DNA from: Oscillospiraceae bacterium
GTDB lineage: Bacteria > Bacillota > Clostridia > Oscillospirales > Oscillospiraceae
Length of the DNA stretch: 7,738 nucleotides
Direction of reading: 5' to 3'
NCBI GenBank assembly: GCA_017400415.1
Contig: JAFPTE010000205.1
Span: 1 to 7,738 of the forward strand
Positions 1 through 5,989 of this stretch are shown piece by piece. The first letter of the stretch is position 1, and every line of letters starts with the position of its first letter. Below the pieces are notes generated by a model, which was not told the origin of the DNA, did no database searches, and worked only from the letters and a program-made list of their open reading frames with translations. The position numbers were made by a program, and so were the translations under genes.

Positions 1-198
1 GCCGGCGCCGTCCTCCTGGCCTTCGCCATGATGACCGTCCTCTCCGACGGCATCTGGAATATTGCGGAGTCAATCAACAACATCAAGATGGTAGGCCTGC
101 CTGAGCTGGCCGGCATGAACTACCTGCTGCTGGGCGTCAACGGCGCCGCAATCCTGGCTGCAATCCTTGCCGCCTTCACCAAAAAGAGCAAGGCATGA
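1..198 (+). CDS. C-terminal fragment of a multi-pass membrane protein (partial, 5' end outside window)
   Basis: The reading frame is open from base 1 and ends at TGA 196-198, giving 65 residues. The fragment begins with a hydrophobic stretch (about residues 3-15, AVLLAFAMMTVL), followed by a more polar amphipathic segment (about 16-39). A second hydrophobic helix (about 41-61, beginning NYLLLGVNGAA) leads to a short lysine-rich tail, FTKKSKA. This looks like the last two membrane segments of a transporter or permease with a cytoplasmic positive tail. I do not recognise the family; a carbon-starvation (CstA)-type or other solute carrier is possible but cannot be supported from so short a piece. 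The hairpins starting 34 bases after the stop suggest it closes its own transcription unit and is not co-transcribed with the glycan genes. Confidence 0.7.
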   Translation, partial: AGAVLLAFAMMTVLSDGIWNIAESINNIKMVGLPELAGMNYLLLGVNGAAILAAILAAFTKKSKA

Positions 199-231
199 TC
201 TGCATTCCGTTTTAAAGCTTAATACTCTATC

Positions 232-262
232 GTTTCTGCCGGGGCTTTGCCCCGGCAGAAAC
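232..262 (+). terminator. Perfect 14-bp hairpin downstream of the membrane protein
   Basis: Bases 232-245 (GTTTCTGCCGGGGC) are the exact reverse complement of 249-262, with a TTT loop. The stem is very stable. The bases that follow (ACATTTGA) lack a real T-run, so alone it is not a classical intrinsic terminator. It may stabilise the 3' end of the mRNA or work with the two hairpins just downstream. Confidence 0.5.
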
Positions 263-271
263 ACATTTGAA

Positions 272-294
272 GGCTGTCGGCTCTGCCGGCAGCC
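272..294 (+). other. Second hairpin of a tandem hairpin block
   Basis: Bases 272-281 (GGCTGTCGGC) pair with 285-294 (GCCGGCAGCC), using one G-U wobble and a TCT loop. It lies between two longer hairpins and abuts the third one directly at 294/295. No T-run follows. It is likely part of a compound 3'-end structure. Confidence 0.4.
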
Positions 295-330
295 AAATCC
301 CCCTCTGCGAAGAAAGCGGAGGGGGATTTT
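295..330 (+). terminator. Rho-independent terminator
   Basis: Bases 295-308 pair with 316-329 (AAATCCCCCTCTGC against GCGGAGGGGGATTT), with one wobble pair and a 7-base loop. The right arm runs into TTTT (327-330). This is the best intrinsic terminator of the three tandem hairpins. It separates the membrane protein from the downstream glycan operon. Confidence 0.75.
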
Positions 331-369
331 CAGTTTATGCCGCCGGGGGGAAAGGTTGCGCTGTTTGGG

Positions 370-398
370 TTTTCAGGGCAGGGGAGATGGGTTAATAT
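370..398 (+). promoter_or_regulatory. Candidate promoter for the GH78/SGNH operon
   Basis: TTTTCA (370-375, 4 of 6 to TTGACA) is followed after 17 bp by TAATAT (393-398, 4 of 6 to TATAAT). It lies downstream of the terminator and would give a leader of about 40 bases. The match is weak. The same variant -10 hexamer, TAATAT, occurs at 5932-5937 before the other plus-strand operon. Confidence 0.35.
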
Positions 399-413
399 GG
401 CACCACCAAAAGT

Positions 414-428
414 GGGGCCTTATGCCCC
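414..428 (+). promoter_or_regulatory. Small leader hairpin before the GH78 ribosome binding site
   Basis: GGGGC (414-418) pairs with GCCCC (424-428) around a CTTAT loop. It ends 5 bases before the GGAGG at 434-438. A similar GGGGC/GCCCC hairpin precedes the lipoprotein start at 5990. It may modulate access to the ribosome binding site or mRNA stability; the role is inferred. Confidence 0.3.
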
Positions 429-443
429 GGAACGGAGGATAAA

Positions 444-2741
444 ATGAAAAGACTTGTTGCCCTTTTCCTGGCCCTGGTCCTGTGCCTTGCCGCCGCAGCC
501 TGCGTCCCGGCCCCCAAGGAGCCGGAGACCGTGCCCGCACCGGAGCGGGGGAAAATGGACCGCTCGGACCTTCTGTACACGGACGCCATTGCCGGGTATG
601 AGAAGACCGACTGGCAGGCGGAGTGGATCTGGACAAAGAGCTGCTCAGATGACAGCTATGTGGCCTTCCGGAAGACCTTCAGCCTGGCCTCTGCCCAAAA
701 TGCCACAGCCTTTATCTCCGCCGCAGATAAGTACGTTCTGTGGGTAAACGGCCAGCTTACGGTGCTGGACGGCAGCCTCAAGCGGGGCCCCACGCCCTAT
801 GACAGCTATTATGACACCGTGGAGCTCAGCCTTAAGGAGGGGGAGAACACCATCGCCGTGCTCTGCACCTTCAACGGCCGCTCCGGCGACGGCTCCATCG
901 TCCCTGTCCTTGTGGACGAGGAGGGGGACGAGTACAATCAGGCCGGCTTTATCTTCGAGCTGAAGGCCGGCGACACCCTTATAAAGTCCGACAGCACCTG
1001 GAAGGCCCAGCGTCACGGCGCCTACAAGAACCGGGTCACCGGCGGCACCGCCTACGTGAAGTATGAGCAGTCCAGCATGCTGGCAGAGCGGAACGTTTTC
1101 TACATGGCCGCCGACTCCCTGGGCGATTTCACATCCCCGGGCTATGACGACAGCGCCTGGGAGGACGCAACCGCTATTTCCAGGGCCGGGGATAAGCCCT
1201 TCGGCGCCCTGTACAGCGCCATGACAAAGCCCGTGCAGTTTGAGGGGTACAAGGACTTTGCAAACTCCGCAGACTTCGTGGGCAAGGCTTTTTCCGCCGA
1301 TACAACCATCACCCTGGAGCTTCCCGGCAACATGCAGTTTACCTGGTACATGGAGCTGGAGAGCGAGGCAGGGAAGACCATAACCGTCTATACCGACACC
1401 TACACGGACCGGCAGGAGCTGCCCAACTTCAAGGATACCTACGTTACCGCCGCCGGTGCCCAGAGCTACGAAAACTACCCCTGGCGCTCCGGCTCCCGGC
1501 TCATTATGGAGGTCCCCGCCGGGGTCACCTTCAGGCGCCTGTGCTACCGTCCCTCCGGCGCCGCCGGAACCTGGGCCGGCTCCTTCACCTCCTCCGATGC
1601 TGCCCTGGACCAGCTCTGGCAGGAGAGCCTGAACACCATCGCCATCTGCATGCGTGACAGCTTTATGGACTGCCCGGAGCGTGAGCGCGGCCCCTACATG
1701 GGGGACGCCTCCAACCAGATCGACGCCGCCCTGTACTCCTATGACCAGGGTGGCCTGGACATGACAAAGAAGGCCATTCTGGCCTGCGTGGCCTGGACCA
1801 GGACCGGCGGCGCCATCCCCAGCCGTGCCCCCAGCGTGAAGCCCCAGGAGATACCCAACCAGTCCCTGGCCTTCATGACGAGCGCCTATCACTACTGGCT
1901 CCACTCCGGCGACAGGGACACCATGACCGCCTATTACAAGGCCTTTGCGGCCTACCTGAAGCTCTTTGAGATGAAGGACGGCCTGCCCAAGTACCGTCCG
2001 GGCTCCTGGACCTGGAACGACTGGGGCAACCGCATCGACTCTGACCTTCTGCAGGCGGGGTACTATTATTATGCCCTGCGGCTCACAAAGGCCCTGGCCG
2101 CCGATCTGGGCATCACAGAGGACAACGCCTTCCTGACCGAGCGCATGGAGAGCATGGAGAAGAACTGGCATGACGCCTATTACACCGCCGAGGGCTTCAA
2201 GTCCGCCGGCAGCAAGTATGTGGACGACAGAGCCAACGCCCTTCTGGCCCTCTCCGGCCTGGCGGGACCGGAGGACTGGCCCCTCATCACCTCCGTTCTG
2301 GAGAGCACCTGTGAGGCCAGCCCCTTCTGCGAAAAGTACGTGCTGGAGGCTCTGTGCGTCATGGGCCGCCAAGATCTGGCCATAAAGCGCATCAAGGACC
2401 GCTACGCACCCATGCTCACGGACCGGTGGGACACCCTCTGGGAGCAGTTCAACGACGTGACCGGCACCTATAACCACGGCTGGAGCGCAGCACCCCTGTA
2501 CATCCTCTCCAAGTACGTGGCCGGCGTTCAGCCCACCAAGGCGGGCTTTGAGAAATATGAAATCGTCCCCTCCGACGCTCTGGAATCCTATACCTGCACG
2601 GTCTGGACCCCCAGAGGGGAAATCACCGTTACCAGGAGCGGCAATTCCCTTACCGTGAAGGCCATCTCCGGCGGCACCCTTGTAAAGCCCAACGGGGAGC
2701 GCATCACCCTCCAGGAGGGCGAGCACAGCTATGCGTTTTAA
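444..2741 (+). CDS. GH78-type alpha-L-rhamnosidase-like lipoprotein
   Basis: This 765-residue protein is probably a surface-anchored retaining-fold-independent (inverting) alpha-L-rhamnosidase that removes terminal rhamnose from plant or microbial glycans. The signal peptide ends in LAAAAC (Cys20), a lipobox fitting the permissive lipoprotein pattern. A beta-sandwich (about 57-235) opens with AEWIWTKS and includes the AADKYVLWVNGQ stretch typical of GH78 N-terminal domains. A second beta-rich part covers about 245-380. The (alpha/alpha)6 barrel (about 380-692) carries DCPERERGPYMGD. Asp409, Glu414 and Asp421 have the spacing of catalytic Asp567, Glu572 and Asp579 in Bacillus RhaB. Glu667 in TLWEQF fits the family's general base, and NHGW follows at 677-680. 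A C-terminal beta domain covers about 696-765. The start is supported by GGAGG at 434-438, 5 bases upstream. It is shorter than many GH78 enzymes. The usual Trp in the GWTGD loop is Tyr418, so the sugar preference may differ. Confidence 0.85.
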   Translation: MKRLVALFLALVLCLAAAACVPAPKEPETVPAPERGKMDRSDLLYTDAIAGYEKTDWQAEWIWTKSCSDDSYVAFRKTFSLASAQNATAFISAADKYVLWVNGQLTVLDGSLKRGPTPYDSYYDTVELSLKEGENTIAVLCTFNGRSGDGSIVPVLVDEEGDEYNQAGFIFELKAGDTLIKSDSTWKAQRHGAYKNRVTGGTAYVKYEQSSMLAERNVFYMAADSLGDFTSPGYDDSAWEDATAISRAGDKPFGALYSAMTKPVQFEGYKDFANSADFVGKAFSADTTITLELPGNMQFTWYMELESEAGKTITVYTDTYTDRQELPNFKDTYVTAAGAQSYENYPWRSGSRLIMEVPAGVTFRRLCYRPSGAAGTWAGSFTSSDAALDQLWQESLNTIAICMRDSFMDCPERERGPYMGDASNQIDAALYSYDQGGLDMTKKAILACVAWTRTGGAIPSRAPSVKPQEIPNQSLAFMTSAYHYWLHSGDRDTMTAYYKAFAAYLKLFEMKDGLPKYRPGSWTWNDWGNRIDSDLLQAGYYYYALRLTKALAADLGITEDNAFLTERMESMEKNWHDAYYTAEGFKSAGSKYVDDRANALLALSGLAGPEDWPLITSVLESTCEASPFCEKYVLEALCVMGRQDLAIKRIKDRYAPMLTDRWDTLWEQFNDVTGTYNHGWSAAPLYILSKYVAGVQPTKAGFEKYEIVPSDALESYTCTVWTPRGEITVTRSGNSLTVKAISGGTLVKPNGERITLQEGEHSYAF

Positions 2742-3732
2742 GCTCACGGCACTTTTTCTGGCCCTGGTGCTGCTGACGGCCGCCTGCGGCCCGGCGCCTC
2801 AGGAGGAAAAAGTAAAAGCCCCCGGACCGGAGGCTGTATTTCAGAGGCTTGAGATCGTCTCACAACCCCGGAAGCTCAGCTATGAGACCGGGGAGACCCC
2901 GGACCTGACGGGGCTTGTAATAAACGCCCTGTACGATGACGGCGGCGTCATTGAGAACGTGCCCTATGAGCTCCAGACAGAGAAGATAGGGAAGAAGACC
3001 GCCGCTCTGACGGTCCTGTGCATGGAAAAGACCCTGAACCTGCCCATCACCGTCACCGTGACCGGCAACAAGCCGGAATACTCCCTGGCTGCCGTGGAGG
3101 AGGTGAAGGACAGCCCCGTTAAGGGGAAGACCTTCTTCTGGCTGGGCTCCTCCGTCACCTACGGAGCCGAGAGCGAGGGGGAGACCATGGCGGACTTCAT
3201 CGGCAAAAAGTACGGAGTAATAACCGTTAAGGAGGCCGTCTCCGGCACCACCCTTGCCCGGTACAAGGAGCAGAGCTACTGCGACAGGCTGGACGCTTTT
3301 CTGAAAAGCGACAAAAAGCCCGGGCATGTGGACGCCTTTATCTGCCAGCTCTCCACCAACGACACGTCCTATTATGACCAGTTCGGCCTGGTGACCCCGG
3401 ACTTTATGACGGACCCGGAACTCTTTGACACGAACACGGCCTTCGGCGCCATGGAGTATATCATTGCCGTGGCCAAAAGGGAGTGGGACTGCCCGGTGTA
3501 CTTTTACACCAATCCCCCCACGGGAAAGGCCGCCTACGGCACTCTGGTTGAGGGCCTTCGGGAGATTGCCGGGAAGTGGGGCGTCACTGTCATCGATATG
3601 TACGGCGATGAGGAGTTCAACGCCATTTCCGACGCCGAGCGGGAGCTCTATATGGCGGATGGCATCCACCCCACCAGAGCGGGCTACCTTAAATGGTGGC
3701 TGCCCAAGTTTGAAGAAGCTCTCATACACTGA
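2731..3732 (+). CDS. SGNH/GDSL hydrolase lipoprotein with N-terminal Ig-like (Big_3) domain; probable carbohydrate esterase
   Basis: This 333-residue surface lipoprotein has a signal peptide ending LLTAAC (Cys19). Residues about 40-113 form a bacterial Ig-like domain of the Big_3 kind (pattern SYETGETPDLTGL...ALYDDGG, ending ITVTVTG), likely a spacer or binding module. The SGNH hydrolase domain follows (about 125-333). Block I is GSSVTYG with Ser141 as nucleophile, Gly172 is the block II glycine, Asn210 is in STND (block III), and DGIH supplies Asp310 and His313. The full Ser-Gly-Asn-His set is therefore present, although block I has GSS instead of GDS and block III has STND instead of GxND. 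The gene starts inside the end of the GH78 gene (11-base overlap), with AGGAGG at 2713-2718, so translation is probably coupled. Deacetylation of the polysaccharide attacked by the upstream enzyme is inferred from context; the substrate is unknown. Confidence 0.85.
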   Translation: MRFKLTALFLALVLLTAACGPAPQEEKVKAPGPEAVFQRLEIVSQPRKLSYETGETPDLTGLVINALYDDGGVIENVPYELQTEKIGKKTAALTVLCMEKTLNLPITVTVTGNKPEYSLAAVEEVKDSPVKGKTFFWLGSSVTYGAESEGETMADFIGKKYGVITVKEAVSGTTLARYKEQSYCDRLDAFLKSDKKPGHVDAFICQLSTNDTSYYDQFGLVTPDFMTDPELFDTNTAFGAMEYIIAVAKREWDCPVYFYTNPPTGKAAYGTLVEGLREIAGKWGVTVIDMYGDEEFNAISDAERELYMADGIHPTRAGYLKWWLPKFEEALIH

Positions 3733-3734
3733 AA

Positions 3735-3765
3735 ATCGCCCGTCCTCTTTCTGAGGACGGGCGAT
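3735..3765. terminator. Bidirectional terminator between convergent operons
   Basis: Bases 3735-3747 (ATCGCCCGTCCTC) are the exact reverse complement of 3753-3765, with a TTTCT loop. It starts 2 bases after the SGNH gene stop. On the minus strand the stem is followed by TTTTCAG, fitting termination of the kinase transcript, whose stop lies at 3770-3772. On the plus strand the stem is followed by a loosely T-rich stretch ending in TTTTT (3777-3781). One hairpin therefore serves both directions. Confidence 0.8.
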
Positions 3766-3769
3766 GCTG

Positions 3770-5113
3770 TTATTCCTTTTTCAGCGGGAAGACCACGTTC
3801 AGGAAGAACATTTCCCCCTGGGCGGAGATATCCATGGTGCCGGAGTACTGCTGGGCAATGTACTGGATGCTGCGGGTGCCGTAGCCGTGGCGGGAGGAAT
3901 CCGCCTTCCCGGTCTCCGGCAGACCGTCGGAGATTTTGAGCTGTCCGTCAAAGTAGTTGGATTCTTCAATCACAAGGCTGTCCCCCTCACGGGTGACGGT
4001 CAGGGAAATGACCTTCCTGGTCTTGTCCGTGAGCTTGGATACCGCCTCCACTGCGTTGTCGATAATGTTGCCGAAGAGGGAGTAAATCTGAACCGGAGTG
4101 AGGAAATCCAGGTTCCGCCCGTCCGCCATGCAGGAGAAGGCGATTCCGTTTTTCTGGCAGGTCATGGCCTTTTCGCAGAGCACCACGTCCAGGACCTCAT
4201 TGCCGGTCTTGATATTGGAGTCATAGAACTCAATGGCCTCCCGCAGGGAGTCCGCCTCGCCCTCCGTGAGCTTGCCCTCGATTTTCCCCAGAATGTGCTT
4301 CAGGTCGTGGCACTTCATGTTGATAACGTCCATGTGGGCCTTTACGTTCTCAAACTGGGTCTTCTCCTGCTTCATGAGCTGGTTGAGAACGTTTATCTGC
4401 TCCTCGTGCTCACTGCGGGTGAAGATACCTCTGCTCAGCAGCAGCACCACCAGGGAGAAGGCAATGGCGAAAACCTTGACCACGATGTTCAGGGTCATGC
4501 TCTCGCCCTCATAGACCCGGGCGATGCAGACCAGGACTGTGACTATGGATACGGTGATGGCGGAGAGGGCAACCGTGTTCCAGCGGGTCCGGCTGTCGCT
4601 GGAGAGCCGGGACCGTGGGTGGAACAGGAAGGCCAGCAGATAATAGACCCCGAAGCGGAAGGCGAAGAACAAAAGCCATTCCCAACCTGCAGGCACAAGA
4701 TTGCCGGAGAGGGATATGGTGGTCCTGTCGTTCACCCCCAGAAGGTTTTGAATAAGGGGAAAGAGCTTGTTGCCTATCTGGTAGGCGGCAGTGCCCGAGG
4801 AGAAGGCCATTAAAAGCTGCTCCGGACTGTCGTCCCAGCAGAAGGCCAGAAAGCCCAGATTTATGAGTATTATTACAAGGTAGCAGATAACCCGGACCGG
4901 CAGGCTGCCCGCCTCCGTATTCCATATTGCCAGCAGGTAGCAGAGAATGATTCCCTCCAGAAGGGCGATGACAATCCGCAGTGCGAAAAAGCTTCGCTTC
5001 CTTAAGCGGGGGCAGAACATGGAGATGCACAGCTGCCCCTCAAGGAAGGTGAGAATCAGGGAAAAACTCTCAAAGGTGTAATTGCCCAGAAGGCCGACTA
5101 AAAAATCAATCAT
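3770..5113 (-). CDS. AgrC-like GHKL sensor histidine kinase
   Basis: This 447-residue membrane kinase probably phosphorylates the LytTR regulator encoded just upstream. The N-terminal half has six clear hydrophobic segments (about 13-33, 43-64, 73-93, 146-165, 180-200, 208-228) and possibly a seventh near 100-125, with no large extracellular domain. A helical linker (about 235-268) leads to the phosphoacceptor motif CHDLKH, with His269. The ATPase domain has NIIDN (Asn349, Asn353) as N-box and HGYG (409-412) as glycine-rich lid motif, as in the HATPase_c_5 group. The ATG at 5113 is preferred. It overlaps the regulator stop by 8 bases (ATGATTGA) and has GGAAG upstream, whereas an in-frame TTG at 5140 would add nine charged residues. 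In AgrC-type kinases such membrane domains bind peptides; no agrB/agrD-like gene is seen here, so the ligand is unknown. Confidence 0.88.
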   Translation of the reverse strand: MIDFLVGLLGNYTFESFSLILTFLEGQLCISMFCPRLRKRSFFALRIVIALLEGIILCYLLAIWNTEAGSLPVRVICYLVIILINLGFLAFCWDDSPEQLLMAFSSGTAAYQIGNKLFPLIQNLLGVNDRTTISLSGNLVPAGWEWLLFFAFRFGVYYLLAFLFHPRSRLSSDSRTRWNTVALSAITVSIVTVLVCIARVYEGESMTLNIVVKVFAIAFSLVVLLLSRGIFTRSEHEEQINVLNQLMKQEKTQFENVKAHMDVINMKCHDLKHILGKIEGKLTEGEADSLREAIEFYDSNIKTGNEVLDVVLCEKAMTCQKNGIAFSCMADGRNLDFLTPVQIYSLFGNIIDNAVEAVSKLTDKTRKVISLTVTREGDSLVIEESNYFDGQLKISDGLPETGKADSSRHGYGTRSIQYIAQQYSGTMDISAQGEMFFLNVVFPLKKE

Positions 5114-5819
5114 ATTTTTTCGCTTCCGAATACTTGGCAAAGGCCTCGGAGAAGGTCTTGCGCCTGGGGTGACTCATCTGAAGCTCCTCACCCCGGACCC
5201 AGACGGAGAGCCCCTCAAGCCTGTCAACGTGGGCCAGATTCACAAGAAGGAAGTTGTTGCACCGGGCGAAGCCCTGACCATCCAGGGCCTCCTCCACGCT
5301 CTTCATGGTCTGATACTGCCGGTACTCGGCCCCCACGGTGTGGTAGACGCAGTGGTGGCCCCGGACCTCCACGTAGGTTATCTGGCCGGGCTGGAGCTTT
5401 ACATAGCCGGTCTCGGTCTTGATGAGAATGTCGCCGGTGTCTCTCTTGGGGAGCTTTGACAGGGCGCGGGTGAATTTCAGGGAGAACTCCGGATAGCTCA
5501 GGGGCTTCACGATAAAGTCCGAGGCGGAGACCTCATAGCCCTGAATGGCGTACTGCCGCATGCTGGTGACGAAAATCAGCATGACCTTGTCGTCCTTCTC
5601 CCGGAGCATCCGGCTGGCGTCCATGCCGTTCATCATGGGCATCATGATATCCATGAAGACCATATCGTAATCGGCAGAGTACTTCTCCAGAAAGACGATG
5701 ACGTTATAGAAGACGGATACGTCCATAGCACTGCCGTGCTCCTGGGCGTACCGGCGGATGTGGGCCTCCAGATCGGCGGCCTGGTCCTTATCGTCCTCGA
5801 TAATAGCGATTCTAATCAT
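5106..5819 (-). CDS. LytTR-family response regulator (AgrA/LytR-like)
   Basis: This 237-residue cytoplasmic transcription regulator is the first gene of a two-gene operon with the kinase. The receiver domain (about 1-120) shows the acidic pocket EDD (8-10), the phosphorylation site Asp57 in FMDIMMP, Thr85 in FVTS and Lys105 in VKPL, a complete switch set. The C-terminal LytTR DNA-binding domain (about 130-235) contains ITYVEVRGHHCVYHT, the family's beta-strand pattern, and ends in SHPRRKTFSEAFAKYSE. Start choice: the ATG at 5819 has GGGAG (5835-5831) 11 bases upstream. An in-frame ATG at 5837 would add MGAWNN, but it lies only 5 bases after the -10 hexamer, at the predicted transcript start. 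Members of this family bind direct repeats in target promoters; the divergent region 5820-5989 is the obvious first candidate, by inference. Confidence 0.9.
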   Translation of the reverse strand: MIRIAIIEDDKDQAADLEAHIRRYAQEHGSAMDVSVFYNVIVFLEKYSADYDMVFMDIMMPMMNGMDASRMLREKDDKVMLIFVTSMRQYAIQGYEVSASDFIVKPLSYPEFSLKFTRALSKLPKRDTGDILIKTETGYVKLQPGQITYVEVRGHHCVYHTVGAEYRQYQTMKSVEEALDGQGFARCNNFLLVNLAHVDRLEGLSVWVRGEELQMSHPRRKTFSEAFAKYSEAKKYD

Positions 5820-5842
5820 ATTGTTCCACGCTCCCATCGTTT

Positions 5843-5871
5843 AATATATCAAATTCAACAAGAAAAGTCAA
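5843..5871 (-). promoter_or_regulatory. Promoter of the regulator-kinase operon
   Basis: Read on the minus strand, TTGACT (5871-5866) and TATATT (5848-5843) are separated by exactly 17 bp. Each matches the sigma-A consensus at 5 of 6 positions. The predicted transcript start is near 5837-5836, giving a leader of only about 17 bases before the ATG at 5819. Confidence 0.7.
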
Positions 5872-5908
5872 GACTGTGCGGCAAAAAGGCAAGGTTACGC
5901 TGTTTTAA

Positions 5909-5937
5909 TTGAAAGAGTCCGGGCAAATATATAATAT
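5909..5937 (+). promoter_or_regulatory. Promoter of the lipoprotein-GH3 operon
   Basis: TTGAAA (5909-5914, 5 of 6 to TTGACA) is followed by a TA-rich block that holds TATAAT (5930-5935, 15-bp spacing) and, overlapping it, TAATAT (5932-5937, 17-bp spacing). Start of transcription is expected near 5942-5945. It points away from the minus-strand promoter at 5843-5871, with 37 bp between the two -35 elements, leaving room for a shared regulator. Confidence 0.6.
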
Positions 5938-5950
5938 GTATCCGGAAAAA

Positions 5951-5963
5951 GGGGCAACGCCCC
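5951..5963 (+). promoter_or_regulatory. Small leader hairpin before the lipoprotein ribosome binding site
   Basis: GGGGC (5951-5955) pairs with GCCCC (5959-5963) around an AAC loop, within the predicted leader. The ribosome binding site GGAGG lies at 5977-5981. It resembles the GGGGC/GCCCC hairpin at 414-428. The role is unknown. Confidence 0.3.
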
Positions 5964-5989
5964 AAATTTGAAAATCGGAGGAAAAGAAA

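Noticed and set aside
167..442. A 91-codon plus-strand frame crossing the hairpins before the GH78 gene
   Set aside because: It begins inside the membrane protein gene, passes through all three hairpins and has Arg/Pro-rich sequence without a ribosome binding site; not a credible gene.
330..443. Catabolite-repression (cre) site upstream of the GH78 gene
   Set aside because: I looked for a TGWAARCGYTWNCW-like palindrome here and in 5820-5989 and found none.
645..2747. A 700-codon open frame on the minus strand opposite the GH78 gene
   Set aside because: Its translation is a Gly/Val/Ala/Leu-rich low-complexity string with no motifs, while the plus strand encodes a complete GH78 domain set. 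Long antisense frames are expected in GC-rich coding DNA.
2860..3729. A 289-codon minus-strand frame opposite the SGNH gene
   Set aside because: Low-complexity antisense shadow; the plus strand has a complete SGNH catalytic set.
3764..4813. A 349-codon plus-strand frame opposite the kinase gene
   Set aside because: It has no recognisable motif, and the minus strand carries intact CHDLKH, N-box and HGYG motifs of a sensor kinase.
5859..5873. CAAGA direct repeat with 10-bp period near the minus-strand -35 element
   Set aside because: Only five bases long and unlike the usual 9-bp LytTR repeats; too easily due to chance in an A-rich spacer.
5883..5958. Two AAAAAGG...CAA segments in the divergent region as a possible operator pair
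   Set aside because: The second copy has two extra G residues and falls in the leader hairpin; similarity is too low to call an operator.
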